Source: an uncultured Eubacteriales bacterium (lineage in GTDB: Bacteria > Bacillota > Clostridia > Oscillospirales > Oscillospiraceae). Taken from it: a DNA stretch of 38,846 nucleotides. The position numbers and the translations under genes are program-made. The notes below the pieces were generated by a model. That model worked only from the letters and a program-made list of their open reading frames with translations. It had not been told where the DNA came from and ran no database searches. The DNA is taken from positions 1-38,846 of the forward strand of contig USGS01000008.1 in NCBI GenBank assembly GCA_900554275.1, given 5' to 3'. Every line of letters begins with the position of its first letter. Within the stretch, counting starts at the first letter, position 1. This document shows, piece by piece, positions 38,456 to 38,846 of the stretch.

Positions 38456-38469
38456 AAGGAGAGCATCCT

Positions 38470-38846
38470 ATGGCAAACCAAATGAAAGGCCTGGGCAAGG
38501 GTCTGGGCGCGCTGTTAGGCGACAATGTGCTGACAAGCGACGACGAGCGCTCCTCCCTGCTGCTGCCCATCAGCCAGGTGGAGAGCTGCTCCACCCAGCC
38601 CAGAAAAGCCTTTGACCCCGACGCGCTGGCAGACCTGTCGGAGTCCATCCGGCAGCATGGTATCATCCAGCCTCTGACCGTTCGCAAGCTCCAGTCCGGG
38701 TACTATCAGATCATCGCCGGTGAGCGGCGCTGGCGGGCCGCCCGGATGGCCGGGCTGACGGAAGTCCCCGCCATCGTCATCGAGGCCGACGACCGCAAAG
38801 CCATGGAGCTGGCCATGATCGAAAACCTCCAGCGGGAGGACCTGAA
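38470..38846 (+). CDS. parB: Chromosome partitioning protein ParB (5' part, runs off the window)
   Basis: The first 125 codons are present: the N-terminal GLGKGLGALLGD that stimulates ParA ATPase, then the ParB/Srx CTPase domain with GIIQPLTVRK, IIAGERRWRAARMAG and AMIENLQRED. The C-terminal HTH and dimerisation parts are beyond the window. The start follows AAAGGAG. It is distinct from the noc-like paralogue at 25640-26458, which lacks the N-terminal GLGKGLxALL peptide. Confidence 0.97.
   Translation, partial: MANQMKGLGKGLGALLGDNVLTSDDERSSLLLPISQVESCSTQPRKAFDPDALADLSESIRQHGIIQPLTVRKLQSGYYQIIAGERRWRAARMAGLTEVPAIVIEADDRKAMELAMIENLQREDL

Overview
The window is about 39 kb of GC-rich chromosome (by eye above 60% GC in coding regions) from a low-copy, gene-dense bacterium. 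Gram-positive-type promoters and Shine-Dalgarno sites, ParA/ParB with a separate Noc-like paralogue, DnaD and a DnaI-like helicase loader, VanW, YitT, an mre/PBP2 cluster and U32 peptidase point to a high-GC Clostridia member of the Oscillospiraceae type (gut). The taxonomic assignment is inference. No phage, IS or CRISPR is seen.

Layout. 1-2630: tRNA-Thr(UGU), two overlapping small HTH/sigma-region-4 genes, yitT-family membrane protein and a convergent EamA transporter. 2800-6133: a 25-residue hydrophobic peptide gene divergent from a LysR regulator around a 21-bp palindrome, then a DUF4358-like lipoprotein, an ECF sigma factor and its overlapping membrane partner (probable anti-sigma). 6188-12281 (minus): a lipoprotein with a duplicated domain, then a MacAB-like efflux operon with two different adaptor proteins. 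12595-20139 (plus): an IclR regulator overlapping a 1581-residue multidomain protein (HD hydrolase, helical repeats, nucleotidyltransferase, GNAT-like, phosphoribosyltransferase-like), followed by a lactate/malate-dehydrogenase-like protein and an iron-sulfur-flavoprotein-like reductase. I do not recognise this as a described pathway. 20190-23831: ferredoxin, rpsO and pnp bracketed by two inverted copies of a small peptide gene. 23889-28563 (minus): VanW protein, noc-like gene, helicase loader and DnaD. 28749-37539 (plus): zapA, U32 peptidase, dut, maf, mreC, mreD, PBP2 and a GH13 enzyme. 37547-38846: two parS sites, parA and the start of parB.

Most interesting element. The two peptide genes (20283-20360 plus, 23649-23729 minus) encode near-identical 25/26-residue basic peptides. 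Each has its own consensus sigma-A promoter, a hairpin with GAAA loop that buries the ribosome site, a 3' hairpin with compensatory base changes between the copies, a 5' GGCGGT block able to pair with the 3' ACCGCC, and a consensus promoter on the opposite strand reading back into the 3' end. That is the architecture of a type I toxin-antitoxin pair, but the peptide matches no type I toxin family that I recognise. This functional assignment is inference from architecture.

Other notable points: a parS site that also forms the stem of an intrinsic terminator; direct repeats of TGTAAC-like hexamers at the same distance (21 nt) from the -10 box at two envelope genes, as for an OmpR-family regulator such as WalR/PhoP; and replication/division/cell-wall genes grouped beside parAB, as expected for an origin-proximal region, although dnaA and oriC are not in view.
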